Shown here: one piece after another, positions 26,637 to 33,927 of the stretch
How the letters are laid out: every line of letters starts with the position of its first letter
How positions within the stretch are numbered: position 1 is the first letter of the stretch
Notes under the pieces: model-generated
The model's input: only the letters and a program-made list of their open reading frames with translations
Databases searched by the model: none
Told to the model about the DNA's origin: nothing
From: Carnobacteriaceae bacterium zg-84
GTDB taxonomy: Bacteria; Bacillota; Bacilli; Lactobacillales; Aerococcaceae
NCBI GenBank assembly: GCA_013874835.1
Contig: CP059430.1
Location: 948,864-1,012,863 of the forward strand
Direction: 5' to 3'
Length of the DNA: 64,000 nt
Program-made: the position numbers and the translations under genes

Positions 26637-27599
26637 CTATTTTTCAATGGTAAATCTAAACCAATTCACTTGATTGGTATCACTTGTTGAGAATGGATAT
26701 CCACCCTGTATCCAATCTTTTTTTATTTTCTTCTCAATACCACTCGCATTGATTAAATTCTCTTGTATCAATCCTGCCGTATCAAATCTTTCTTTGACTA
26801 AACTTGTATACGTAATACCTGCTCTTTCTAATAAGCACGGAATATCATCAGGTAAAATCAAATACAATAAGCGAATGAAACGGTATTGATTGATGACTTC
26901 ATTATCCATACATTCTTGAATAGAAATATCTGTTTGTATTTCTTTTGTTGGTAAATGTAAGGTTGCTTTTGCTCGATAAAAAAAATACAATCCTTGTTTT
27001 GCCTCTTTGACTTTTTCAACAGAAATAGCCATATCATTTGGAATAAACACTTCTAAAATGAGTTGCCCTTGCTTTTTAAGCGAGTACATTAATTTTTCAA
27101 CAATAATACATTGTTGCTTTGGTGTAAAATGTTGAAGAAATCCGTCAGCAGCAATGATGACATCGTACTGCTCTTTTGGTAAATCTACTTTTAAAATATC
27201 CTCTTGAATAACGGTTACTTTATCAAGAATATGTTGGGGTATTTTTTCAAGCATTTCTTTACTCTTTTCAAGTAATGTGACATGTGAGCCATATTCTAAA
27301 AATGGTACACCGACACGTCCAAAACCTGCACCGACATCAAGGATATATTTATTTTCTAATTCATCTATCTCATATTTAAGTGGTGAGGACTTACCAGAAA
27401 ATAAATAGTAACACTGTGCTTCTAAACCTTTATAATCTGTTGCAGGTCGGATATAGCGTTTTTTTTCACTCATGCCACACATTGAGCAAAGCGTTGATTT
27501 TAAATCGTTTAATTCAGTATGCTTAGGCACTCCATTTTTTGTATCTCCTTCGAATGAATTATAAATAAATCCACACCTACCACAATCGTATATTGGCAT
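26637..27599 (-). CDS. SAM-dependent methyltransferase with N-terminal Cys4 metal-binding knuckles
   Basis: About 320 aa. The N-terminus has two CxxC knuckles (YDCGRCG, C6/C9; STLCSMCG, C38/C41) that look like a rubredoxin or zinc-ribbon site. A class I methyltransferase follows, with SAM motif ILDVGAGFGR (86-95), VTLLEKS as motif II and DVIIAADG as the later acidic motif. The ATG at 27599 follows AAAGGAGG by 10 bases; an upstream in-frame start would lie inside the terminator. It is the first gene of the operon with an iron-chelate-type ABC importer, so it may modify the imported compound, a metallophore or corrinoid-related substrate. That role is inference. I do not recognise a named family. 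Confidence 0.75.
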   Translation of the reverse strand: MPIYDCGRCGFIYNSFEGDTKNGVPKHTELNDLKSTLCSMCGMSEKKRYIRPATDYKGLEAQCYYLFSGKSSPLKYEIDELENKYILDVGAGFGRVGVPFLEYGSHVTLLEKSKEMLEKIPQHILDKVTVIQEDILKVDLPKEQYDVIIAADGFLQHFTPKQQCIIVEKLMYSLKKQGQLILEVFIPNDMAISVEKVKEAKQGLYFFYRAKATLHLPTKEIQTDISIQECMDNEVINQYRFIRLLYLILPDDIPCLLERAGITYTSLVKERFDTAGLIQENLINASGIEKKIKKDWIQGGYPFSTSDTNQVNWFRFTIEK

Positions 27600-27642
27600 A
27601 TCTTTTATTACCTCCTTTACTACATACTGACGTGATGTTTTC

Positions 27643-27790
27643 AATAAAAAATCGTTATTTTAAAGTCATCGTACTTTAAAACAACGATACTGATCAGAAA
27701 ACAGCAAAAAGACTACAAAGATCAGGAATGGTAGCATTTTTGTAGCCTCATCGCTATTATGATAAGTTGAAAACACATCGTTGTGCTCTT
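27643..27790 (-). promoter_or_regulatory. Riboswitch-like transcription attenuator of the methyltransferase-ABC operon
   Basis: The minus-strand leader contains a 16-bp terminator hairpin (27651-27666 with 27673-27688) followed by a U-run. The outer part of its 5' arm, ATCGTTGT on the RNA (27681-27688 on the plus strand), can pair instead with ACAACGAU at the 5' end of the leader (27777-27784). That would close a roughly 90-nt domain with an internal stem (GGCUACAAA with UUUGUAGUC). Alternative pairing between a closing helix and a terminator arm is the usual riboswitch plan. Closing the domain would prevent termination, so ligand binding would switch the operon on. I could not match it to a known class. 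Confidence 0.55.
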
Positions 27791-27792
27791 TT

Positions 27793-27821
27793 ATTCTACT
27801 ATAAAATAGTAATCATTTCAA
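27793..27821 (-). promoter_or_regulatory. Promoter of the methyltransferase-ABC operon
   Basis: TTGAAA (27816-27821) and TAGAAT (27793-27798) are 17 bases apart on the minus strand. A small dyad, TACTAT-AAA-ATAGTA (27797-27811), fills the spacer and may be an operator. Confidence 0.75.
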
Positions 27822-27877
27822 TATAAAACGTTACATTTCATAAAAATTCCGTTTTGCAAAAAATAAAGCGTTTTTCT

Positions 27878-27905
27878 TTGACTTTTTGATGTTATAAGGT
27901 ATACT
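27878..27905 (+). promoter_or_regulatory. Promoter of the M-box/mgtA transcript
   Basis: TTGACT (27878-27883) and TATACT (27900-27905) are 16 bases apart, directly before the M-box. Confidence 0.75.
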
Positions 27906-27917
27906 TATTTATATAAA

Positions 27918-28070
27918 GTATCGGTAGGTGAGACTACCACAGGGATACGGATTACTACCGCAAAATAGTGGAGACACTATTCGTTGGTCAGCAGTGATTG
28001 TCGTTAAGGCGATGACTAATGTAATTTCATTGCCCTGTGATGTTAAAGCTTGAACGATGAATATGGCGCT
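27918..28070 (+). ncRNA. M-box (ykoK) magnesium riboswitch
   Basis: The leader shows the M-box landmarks in order: GGTAGGTGAGACTACC, GGGATACGGATTACTACCGC, CAAAATAGTGGAGACACT, TTGGTCAGCAGTGATTGTCG, GATGACTAATGTAATTTCA, TTGCCCTGTGATGTTAAAGC and TTGAACGA. The M-box folds when Mg2+ is plentiful and favours the terminator that follows, so the downstream Mg2+ ATPase gene is made only in low Mg2+. Position in front of mgtA fits this. Confidence 0.9.
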
Positions 28071-28077
28071 ATTTGTC

Positions 28078-28116
28078 ATCTTATTGTCGTTCGATAATAA
28101 GATTTTTTTATTTTTT
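28078..28116 (+). terminator. M-box expression-platform terminator
   Basis: ATCTTATT and AATAAGAT form the stem around GTCGTTCGAT, followed by TTTTTTTATTTTTT. The loop-side CGTTC can pair with GAACG at 28052-28056 at the end of the M-box as an antiterminator. Confidence 0.85.
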
Positions 28117-28131
28117 AAGGAGGTGAGGAAA

Positions 28132-28278
28132 ATGCCAGATGATGCATACAACAAGCAAGATGATGTTTTTAGGTGCCTACATAAAATGGCATTTTCCTGC
28201 CATTTTGTAAGCATTAAAACTAAAATAGACTATATTGAGGTGAAAAAATGCAAACAATTAAAGAAAGAATGCTTCTAG
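28132..28278 (+). CDS. 48-codon leader ORF overlapping the mgtA start
   Basis: The ORF begins MPDDAYNKQDD and ends KKECF. Its Shine-Dalgarno AAGGAGGTGAGG at 28117-28128 is stronger than that of mgtA and lies right after the M-box terminator. It overlaps the mgtA start (28248) by 31 bases in another frame. A hairpin (AAATGGCA with TGCCATTT, 28187-28208) lies inside it. It may couple or tune mgtA translation, as leader peptides such as mgtL do in enterobacteria; no Pro-rich run is present, so the mechanism would differ. No known homologue recognised. Confidence 0.5.
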   Translation: MPDDAYNKQDDVFRCLHKMAFSCHFVSIKTKIDYIEVKKCKQLKKECF

Positions 28279-30902
28279 CATTAACACAACCTATTCAAGA
28301 GGTTTATCGTTTATTTGACACAACGTCTACTGGATTGACGGACACACAAATAGAAAACAATCGCGAAGAATATGGTAGTAATATTATTACAAAGACAAAT
28401 GAAACACCTTTATGGAAGAAAATATACGAATCTATTATCAATCCGTTTACGATTATCCTTTTAGTGATTGCGTTTGTCTCACTTGTGACGAATGTATGGC
28501 TTGCACCAAGTGGAGAAAAAGATCCAACAACATTTATCATCATTATTTTACTTGTGCTGTTATCAGGTGCTATTCGCTTTATTCAAGAACTCAAAAGTGA
28601 TAAAGCATCTAGTAATTTATCTCAGCTCATTATCAATACAGCTACTGTTATCAGAAATGGGAAACAATTAGAAATACCGATTGATGATTTAGTTGTGGGT
28701 GACATCATCAAATTAAGTGCTGGAGATATGCTGCCTGCTGACGTTTTATTATTAGAAACAAGAGATTTCTTTGTGCAACAATCTAGTCTAACTGGTGAAA
28801 GTGATGCGATTGAAAAACGTGCTCTCCTCTCTCCTATGGATACCGTTGATACTTCGTTACTGGAAATAGAGCATTTAGCATTTATGGGAACAAATGTTGT
28901 CAGTGGAAGTGCTACTGCTTTGATTTTAGCGACCGGAAATGACACAATGATTGGAAGTGTTGAACAAACATTACAAAATATTGATGAACCAACAAGTTTT
29001 GAAAAAGAAATGAATAGTATTTCTTGGTTACTTATTCGATTGATGCTTGTTCTTGTTCCGGTTGTCTTTGTCATAAATGGGCTAACAGATGGAGATTGGA
29101 TTGAAGCAGGTGTCTTTGCGTTAAGTGTTGGTGTAGGACTAACTCCTGAGATGTTGCCAATGATTATTACAGCTAGTTTAGCTAAAGGGTCTATAATTAT
29201 GGCAAAAGAAAAAGTTATCATCAAAAAACTAAATGCCATTCAAGACTTAGGTGCTATTGATATTTTATGTACAGATAAAACAGGAACATTAACACAAGAT
29301 GAAATTATTTTAGAATATCCTTTAAATATTCATGCTGAATTAGATTTAGACGTCTTAGAACAAGCCTATTTAAATAGTTACTATCAAACAGGATTAAAAA
29401 ATTTACTAGATCATGCCATTATTCAGCGAACTGAAAAAGAATCATTAACACACGAACATTTACAAAATTTAAACACTTACTATGCCAAAATTGATGAATT
29501 ACCTTTTGACTTTGAGCGTCGTCGTATGAGCGTTATTGTTAAAGACAAAAAAGAACATATTCGTATGGTAACAAAAGGCGCTTTAGAAGAAATGTTATCC
29601 ATTTCTTCTTATGTACAAGATAGTGAAAACATTATTCCTTTAACAGAAAACGTACGTGAAACAATTTTAAATGAAGTCGATAAGTTAAATGAGCAAGGTC
29701 TACGTGTTTTAGGAGTTGCCTATAAATCTTATGAAGATATTCATGCTTTCACAACAGAAGATGAATCAAATATGGTGTTAATGGGTTACTTAGCTTTTCT
29801 TGATCCACCAAAACAATCTGCTGCTCCTGCTATTCAAGCATTGCGCGAGCATGGAGTTACAACAAAAATTTTAACAGGTGATAATGAAAAAGTAACCAAA
29901 ACAGTTTGTGAAAAAGTAGGACTTGATGTCAATCATATTCTGCTTGGTTCACAAATCGAACAAATGGACGACGCTACATTAGCAGGCTTAGTTGAAGAAA
30001 CAACGATTTTTGCTAAATTATCTCCTGAACAAAAAGCACGTATTATTCGCTTGCTTAAAGAAAAAAATCATAAAGTAGGCTACATGGGAGATGGTATCAA
30101 TGATGCTTTATCTATGAAAGTTGCCGATGTGGGTATTTCTGTTGATACCGCTGTTGATATCGCCAAAGAAGTGGCTGATGTTATCTTATTAGATAAAGAT
30201 TTATTAGTTCTTGAAAAAGGACTAATTGAGGGACGTAAAGTCTATGCGAATATGACAAAATATATTAAAATGACTGTTAGTTCAAACTTTGGTAATATTT
30301 TCTCACTTTTATTTGCAAGTGTCTTTTTACCATTTCTACCAATGGCACCCATTCATTTAATCGTTCTAAATTTAATCTATGATTTAAGCTGTATCGCATT
30401 ACCATTTGATAATGTTGATACATCATTTTTAAAACAACCACATACATGGAGTGCAAAATCAATTACTAAATTTATGGCATGGATTGGACCAGTTAGTTCT
30501 ATTTTTGACTGTTTAACATTTATACTACTCTTTTATGTCATTGCACCAACCATGACTGGCTTTTCCTACCATGAATTGACAAATCCAACATTATTCATTC
30601 TCATTTTCCAAACAGGTTGGTTTATTGAATCTATGTGGTCACAAACAATGGTTATTTATATGCTACGTTCACCTAAATTGCCATTTATCCAATCAAAACC
30701 TGCTTTATCAGTGTTAATTACCTCACTTGTCGCTGCATTGACATTAACAGCACTACCTTACACACAATTAGCAGGCCCATTGAAATTAGTACCACTACCT
30801 CTATCTTATTATATTGTACTCATTGTTATTCTTGCTTTATACATGGCTTTGGTAACAATCGTAAAATCACTCTATATTAAACGTTACCGTGAGTGGTTAT
30901 AA
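28248..30902 (+). CDS. mgtA: Magnesium-importing P-type ATPase
   Basis: P3B-type ATPase of 884 aa that brings Mg2+ into the cell using ATP. TGES (182-185) lies in the actuator domain, DKTGT (343-347) holds the phosphorylated Asp343, KGA near 443 is in the nucleotide pocket, and GDGIND (614-619) is the hinge. About ten membrane helices are visible, with LLPMII-like PEMLPMI before the P domain as in MgtA/MgtB. Length is usual for the family. It follows an M-box Mg2+ riboswitch, which agrees strongly with the assignment. GAGGTG lies 6 bases before the ATG, inside the overlapping leader ORF. Confidence 0.95.
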   Translation: MQTIKERMLLALTQPIQEVYRLFDTTSTGLTDTQIENNREEYGSNIITKTNETPLWKKIYESIINPFTIILLVIAFVSLVTNVWLAPSGEKDPTTFIIIILLVLLSGAIRFIQELKSDKASSNLSQLIINTATVIRNGKQLEIPIDDLVVGDIIKLSAGDMLPADVLLLETRDFFVQQSSLTGESDAIEKRALLSPMDTVDTSLLEIEHLAFMGTNVVSGSATALILATGNDTMIGSVEQTLQNIDEPTSFEKEMNSISWLLIRLMLVLVPVVFVINGLTDGDWIEAGVFALSVGVGLTPEMLPMIITASLAKGSIIMAKEKVIIKKLNAIQDLGAIDILCTDKTGTLTQDEIILEYPLNIHAELDLDVLEQAYLNSYYQTGLKNLLDHAIIQRTEKESLTHEHLQNLNTYYAKIDELPFDFERRRMSVIVKDKKEHIRMVTKGALEEMLSISSYVQDSENIIPLTENVRETILNEVDKLNEQGLRVLGVAYKSYEDIHAFTTEDESNMVLMGYLAFLDPPKQSAAPAIQALREHGVTTKILTGDNEKVTKTVCEKVGLDVNHILLGSQIEQMDDATLAGLVEETTIFAKLSPEQKARIIRLLKEKNHKVGYMGDGINDALSMKVADVGISVDTAVDIAKEVADVILLDKDLLVLEKGLIEGRKVYANMTKYIKMTVSSNFGNIFSLLFASVFLPFLPMAPIHLIVLNLIYDLSCIALPFDNVDTSFLKQPHTWSAKSITKFMAWIGPVSSIFDCLTFILLFYVIAPTMTGFSYHELTNPTLFILIFQTGWFIESMWSQTMVIYMLRSPKLPFIQSKPALSVLITSLVAALTLTALPYTQLAGPLKLVPLPLSYYIVLIVILALYMALVTIVKSLYIKRYREWL

Positions 30903-30915
30903 TCTATTGGAATAG

Positions 30916-30962
30916 AAACCAGCTGAAACGATACTATGAAGTGTCGTTTCAGCTGGTTTTTA
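30916..30962 (+). terminator. Terminator of mgtA
   Basis: AACCAGCTGAAACGA and TCGTTTCAGCTGGTT form a perfect 15-bp stem followed by TTTTATT. Confidence 0.9.
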
Positions 30963-30968
30963 TTAGTC

Positions 30969-31017
30969 AAAAAGACTTGAAATGAACACTTTTAAGAAAT
31001 TAGTTTCAAGTCTTTTT
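30969..31017. terminator. Bidirectional hairpin between mgtA and the lipase locus
   Basis: AAAAAGACTTGAAA and TTTCAAGTCTTTTT form a 14-bp stem flanked by A and T runs, so it can stop transcription from both sides. Confidence 0.65.
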
Positions 31018-31114
31018 CTATTCAGAAACTCTTTATATGAAATTACTAATTTTCCATGCTTTTCACTTTTAGATTCGACTCTTTTTACTATATGATATTT
31101 TTCCATAATGTTGT

Positions 31115-31414
31115 TTATAGACGAGATTTTTTAATTTGTTCAAAAAGAGTTTCTTGTACTTTTTTAGACCACATGCCTTTCATTGTTTTATCTATTTTAT
31201 CGCTAAGAAACACTAATTTTTTTGCCATATCATCTAATATTTGTTCTAACTCACATTGATAGTCTATCTTTATTGCTTGTTTCATGTGATACATTTCATC
31301 AATATAAAACGTAGAGATAATCTGTCGTTCTAACATTTTTTGAAAAAGTGTCATATCTGTAATATGTATGTCTTGAAAATTTTGTTGAATAAAGACATCT
31401 AATTTACTTTCCAA
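31115..31414 (-). CDS. Small helical protein, possible type VII effector partner (second)
   Basis: 99 aa, Lys/Gln/Asp/Leu-rich and predicted helical throughout, with no signal peptide. The TTG at 31414 is chosen because AAAGGAG lies 7 bases before it; longer in-frame starts run back over the preceding gene. Last gene of the row membrane protein-lipase-small-small. Small helical proteins encoded next to LXG-type effectors act as targeting partners for type VII secretion; that role here is inference from position and composition. Confidence 0.55.
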   Translation of the reverse strand: MESKLDVFIQQNFQDIHITDMTLFQKMLERQIISTFYIDEMYHMKQAIKIDYQCELEQILDDMAKKLVFLSDKIDKTMKGMWSKKVQETLFEQIKKSRL

Positions 31415-31430
31415 TTTTATTCTCCTTTTT

Positions 31431-31625
31431 CTATTGCTCACTAGTTTTATTCCATTGTTGATATAAGCGTTGTTTTTCAAGAGTATATAAATCATCAATC
31501 TTATACTGATACATGTGATAAAAAGTTTTATCACAATTTCTAGCCTTTAAAATTGCTAACATCTGTTCTCTTTTTTCGTCTAAACAAGCTAATCTTTCTT
31601 GAAAATATGTATCGTTATCTACCAC
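31431..31625 (-). CDS. Small helical protein, possible type VII effector partner (first)
   Basis: 64 aa, highly charged and helical (DEKREQMLAILKAR, TLEKQRLYQQWN). The GTG start overlaps the last base of the lipase stop, so translation is probably coupled. Size and composition fit the Lap/DUF3130-like or Tla-type helper proteins that pair with the LXG domain of an effector. No domain name is assigned. Confidence 0.55.
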   Translation of the reverse strand: MVDNDTYFQERLACLDEKREQMLAILKARNCDKTFYHMYQYKIDDLYTLEKQRLYQQWNKTSEQ

Positions 31626-32788
31626 TACTTAAATACTCTTGTAAATTGTGCATCTTGTGCCACTTTTTCTTGTATTCCTTTTTGTATCGCATGCTCTAAT
31701 AATACATACTCTTCTTGAAACCGTTGGTATTGTATTTGTTTATTTTTAAAAAACATACTTAAATCCTCCACAATCGTTTGATAAGTAACACCATTTTCTT
31801 GATAACATTCTACAACCTCGTCATATGATAAACCATGACGGAATGATTTTGACAATAGACCATGCCACTCATCAACAACTCTTTGCTCATATCGTCGTGT
31901 TAACATCTCGATTCCCATATACGCTTCTTGTACAATATTCTTTATTCCTTTAGCAATAATACTTGCCTGTTGAGTATCTAAAAACACATATTCATCACTA
32001 CTTAATCCACTTTGTGCAAATTTCCCTGATAAAACATGTAAATGTATCAACTCTTGTAAATAAGGTGTTTGAAAAACGGTCATCGTCTGTCCTTGTTTAT
32101 TAATTAGTTGATTTTCATCATTAAATTGCCACATATTCAAATCATGTGCATGACTTGATATACCATAATCAATATAGATGGCTGTACCTGTTTGATTGCC
32201 CGTAATATTTCCAATCACATCATACGGATTTCGATAATTTTTAAACTGTTCTTTATACATTCTCATATATGCAATCTCTTGTTTTGAAATAAGTGGACTA
32301 ATATCTGGTCCATTAAAACCAATGTTCATATACCCACATTTTAAAGCAACATACATCGCTAAAGACTGCCCCAACGAATGTCCTGTCGTTGTTATTGTCG
32401 CATTTGGAAAATGTTCTTTGATACGCTGTTGAAAAGAAAGTGCCGTTTGAAATTGACTAGTGGTAACATAGGGATAATGCTGATCTTTTTGATGCGTTAC
32501 CAATAGTGCATCATTACCGTTGATAAAGCTTTGTACATCAGTATTTGTATCGTGTATATCATCAGTATTTGTACCTGCATAAGCAATGACAATACGCTCA
32601 TAGTCATTTAATGGAGAAACAGCCATCGCTTGCATACCATTTTCTTGATTATCCTGTATGTCTAACACTTGATAAGTTTGATGAAGTATTAGCATATCTC
32701 CTATATCAACACGCTTTCTACCTTTTTTTCTTTTATCAACATGATAAACAATATCTGCCAAACTTCTAAAATCACTATCTGGTACCAT
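31625..32788 (-). CDS. Class 3 lipase-like protein with C-terminal helical domain (candidate type VII toxin)
   Basis: 387 aa. The N-terminal half is an alpha/beta-hydrolase of the Lipase_3 type: IVIAYAGTN in the oxyanion region, GHSLG at 136-140 with nucleophile Ser138, then probable Asp190 (NPYDVIGN) and His213 or His215 (SSHAHDLNMW). There is no signal peptide. The last 140 residues are a long helical region. S. aureus TslA is a known type VII secreted lipase with this reversed order (enzyme first, LXG-like helices last), encoded with small partner proteins and an immunity protein. The neighbours here have the same make-up. No secretion genes are in the window, so export is unproven; an intracellular lipase is the alternative. 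Confidence 0.7.
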   Translation of the reverse strand: MVPDSDFRSLADIVYHVDKRKKGRKRVDIGDMLILHQTYQVLDIQDNQENGMQAMAVSPLNDYERIVIAYAGTNTDDIHDTNTDVQSFINGNDALLVTHQKDQHYPYVTTSQFQTALSFQQRIKEHFPNATITTTGHSLGQSLAMYVALKCGYMNIGFNGPDISPLISKQEIAYMRMYKEQFKNYRNPYDVIGNITGNQTGTAIYIDYGISSHAHDLNMWQFNDENQLINKQGQTMTVFQTPYLQELIHLHVLSGKFAQSGLSSDEYVFLDTQQASIIAKGIKNIVQEAYMGIEMLTRRYEQRVVDEWHGLLSKSFRHGLSYDEVVECYQENGVTYQTIVEDLSMFFKNKQIQYQRFQEEYVLLEHAIQKGIQEKVAQDAQFTRVFK

Positions 32789-32790
32789 CT

Positions 32791-33171
32791 TTACTCTCCT
32801 AAATAATAAATAATTTGAGGGATTTGCTGTTGGGACGATAATGTCTTAAATGGCAAATTAAAATCTTTTTTATAAAATAAACTATCAATCTTTTTTCTAT
32901 CCGGACTAAACTCTACACATACTGTATAAGTATCATTAATTTTTATTTCCGTATAGATATATCCTACTTTCCAATCATACGCATAATGGATAAATTCGAT
33001 TTTTTTAATCATGTCATACTGATGTATCAAATGATTTGCTATGATAAATTGATTGATACATTTGTCTTTCACACTCATTCCTTTAATACATAAAAAGCAT
33101 ATCATAAAAACGACTATCCCTAATATCACTTGTTTTTTGTAATATATTTTTCTTTCTTTTTGTACAATCAT
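32791..33171 (-). CDS. Membrane-anchored small protein, candidate lipase immunity protein
   Basis: 126 aa. One N-terminal membrane segment (about residues 13-31, ILGIVVFMICFLCI) leaves a predicted extracellular domain of about 95 aa. It starts 2 bases after the radC stop and ends 2 bases before the lipase start, in a tight row. An outward-facing membrane protein next to a putative secreted lipase fits an immunity role, by analogy with the TslA locus. There is no lipobox. Without the neighbour it would be a plain hypothetical protein. Confidence 0.55.
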   Translation of the reverse strand: MIVQKERKIYYKKQVILGIVVFMICFLCIKGMSVKDKCINQFIIANHLIHQYDMIKKIEFIHYAYDWKVGYIYTEIKINDTYTVCVEFSPDRKKIDSLFYKKDFNLPFKTLSSQQQIPQIIYYLGE

Positions 33172-33172
33172 C

Positions 33173-33859
33173 TTAGTTAATAATCGCTCTTTCTTTCAAA
33201 CTAATATATGTTTTTTGCCCAATAATTAAGTGATCTAAAACTGATACACCAATCATCTCTCCAGCTGAAACCAATCTTTTCGTAAACAAAATATCTTCAT
33301 GAGATGGTTCTGGATGTCCACTTGGGTGATTATGTGCAATCAGAATACATGTTGCTCCATATTTTAATGCCAATGCATAAATATCTCTTGGATTAGCAAT
33401 ACTTCTATCTGCTGAACCAATAAAAATATTTTTCTTTTGAATAATTTCATGCTTCGTATTTAAAAATAAAACAGCAAGATGTTCTTGCGTTAATCCATTC
33501 ATATGATGCATAAAATAATCCGCCGCTGTTTGACTAGAAATGATTTTTCCTAATTTTAATTGTTGTGCTGTAACAAGTCTAAATCCTAGTTCAATAGCTG
33601 CTTTTATTTCAATCGCTTTTACGAATCCAATCCCATTGATTTCTTTTAATTCTTCAATAGTTGCTGATTTTAATTGATATAAATCTTCAAAATGGCATAA
33701 CATATCACGTGCTACTTGTAAAACAGTTTCATCCTTTGTGCCTGTTCTTAATAAAATCGCTAATAATTCATGGGTCGCTAGCGATTGTTCACCGTATAAA
33801 AGTAGCCGTTCTCTAGGTTGTTCATCAATCGGTAACTGTTTCATCATCTTCTTTCTCAT
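33173..33859 (-). CDS. radC: RadC-family (JAB-domain) protein
   Basis: About 228 aa. A helix-hairpin-helix N-terminus (INGIGFVKAIEIKAA) is followed by a JAB/MPN-like metalloprotease fold with the signature HNHPSGHPEPSHED. The historical link to DNA repair is weak; the biochemical role is still unsettled. The ATG at 33859 is preferred, with GGAGGG just before it. An ISL3 element is inserted 68 bp upstream and may have replaced part of the promoter region. The lipase locus follows without a gap, so radC may share its transcript. Confidence 0.9.
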   Translation of the reverse strand: MRKKMMKQLPIDEQPRERLLLYGEQSLATHELLAILLRTGTKDETVLQVARDMLCHFEDLYQLKSATIEELKEINGIGFVKAIEIKAAIELGFRLVTAQQLKLGKIISSQTAADYFMHHMNGLTQEHLAVLFLNTKHEIIQKKNIFIGSADRSIANPRDIYALALKYGATCILIAHNHPSGHPEPSHEDILFTKRLVSAGEMIGVSVLDHLIIGQKTYISLKERAIIN

Positions 33860-33919
33860 GAAATCCCTCCACACATACTATATGCAAAAAACTTATTTTT
33901 TTGATAAAATTCTTATCAT

Positions 33920-33927
33920 GATTTAAA
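33920..33927. repeat. Target-site duplication of ISL3 copy 2 (left)
   Basis: GATTTAAA, repeated exactly at 35405-35412 on the other side of the element. Confidence 0.9.

Noticed and set aside
27700-27790. S-box (SAM-I) identity for the unassigned leader
   Set aside because: Only CTTATCA matches; the conserved core of the S-box (GAGGGA, TGGCCC, GCAACC) is absent.
28622-29239. 205-codon frame antisense to mgtA
   Set aside because: It is the complement of a strongly supported coding sequence and has no ribosome site.
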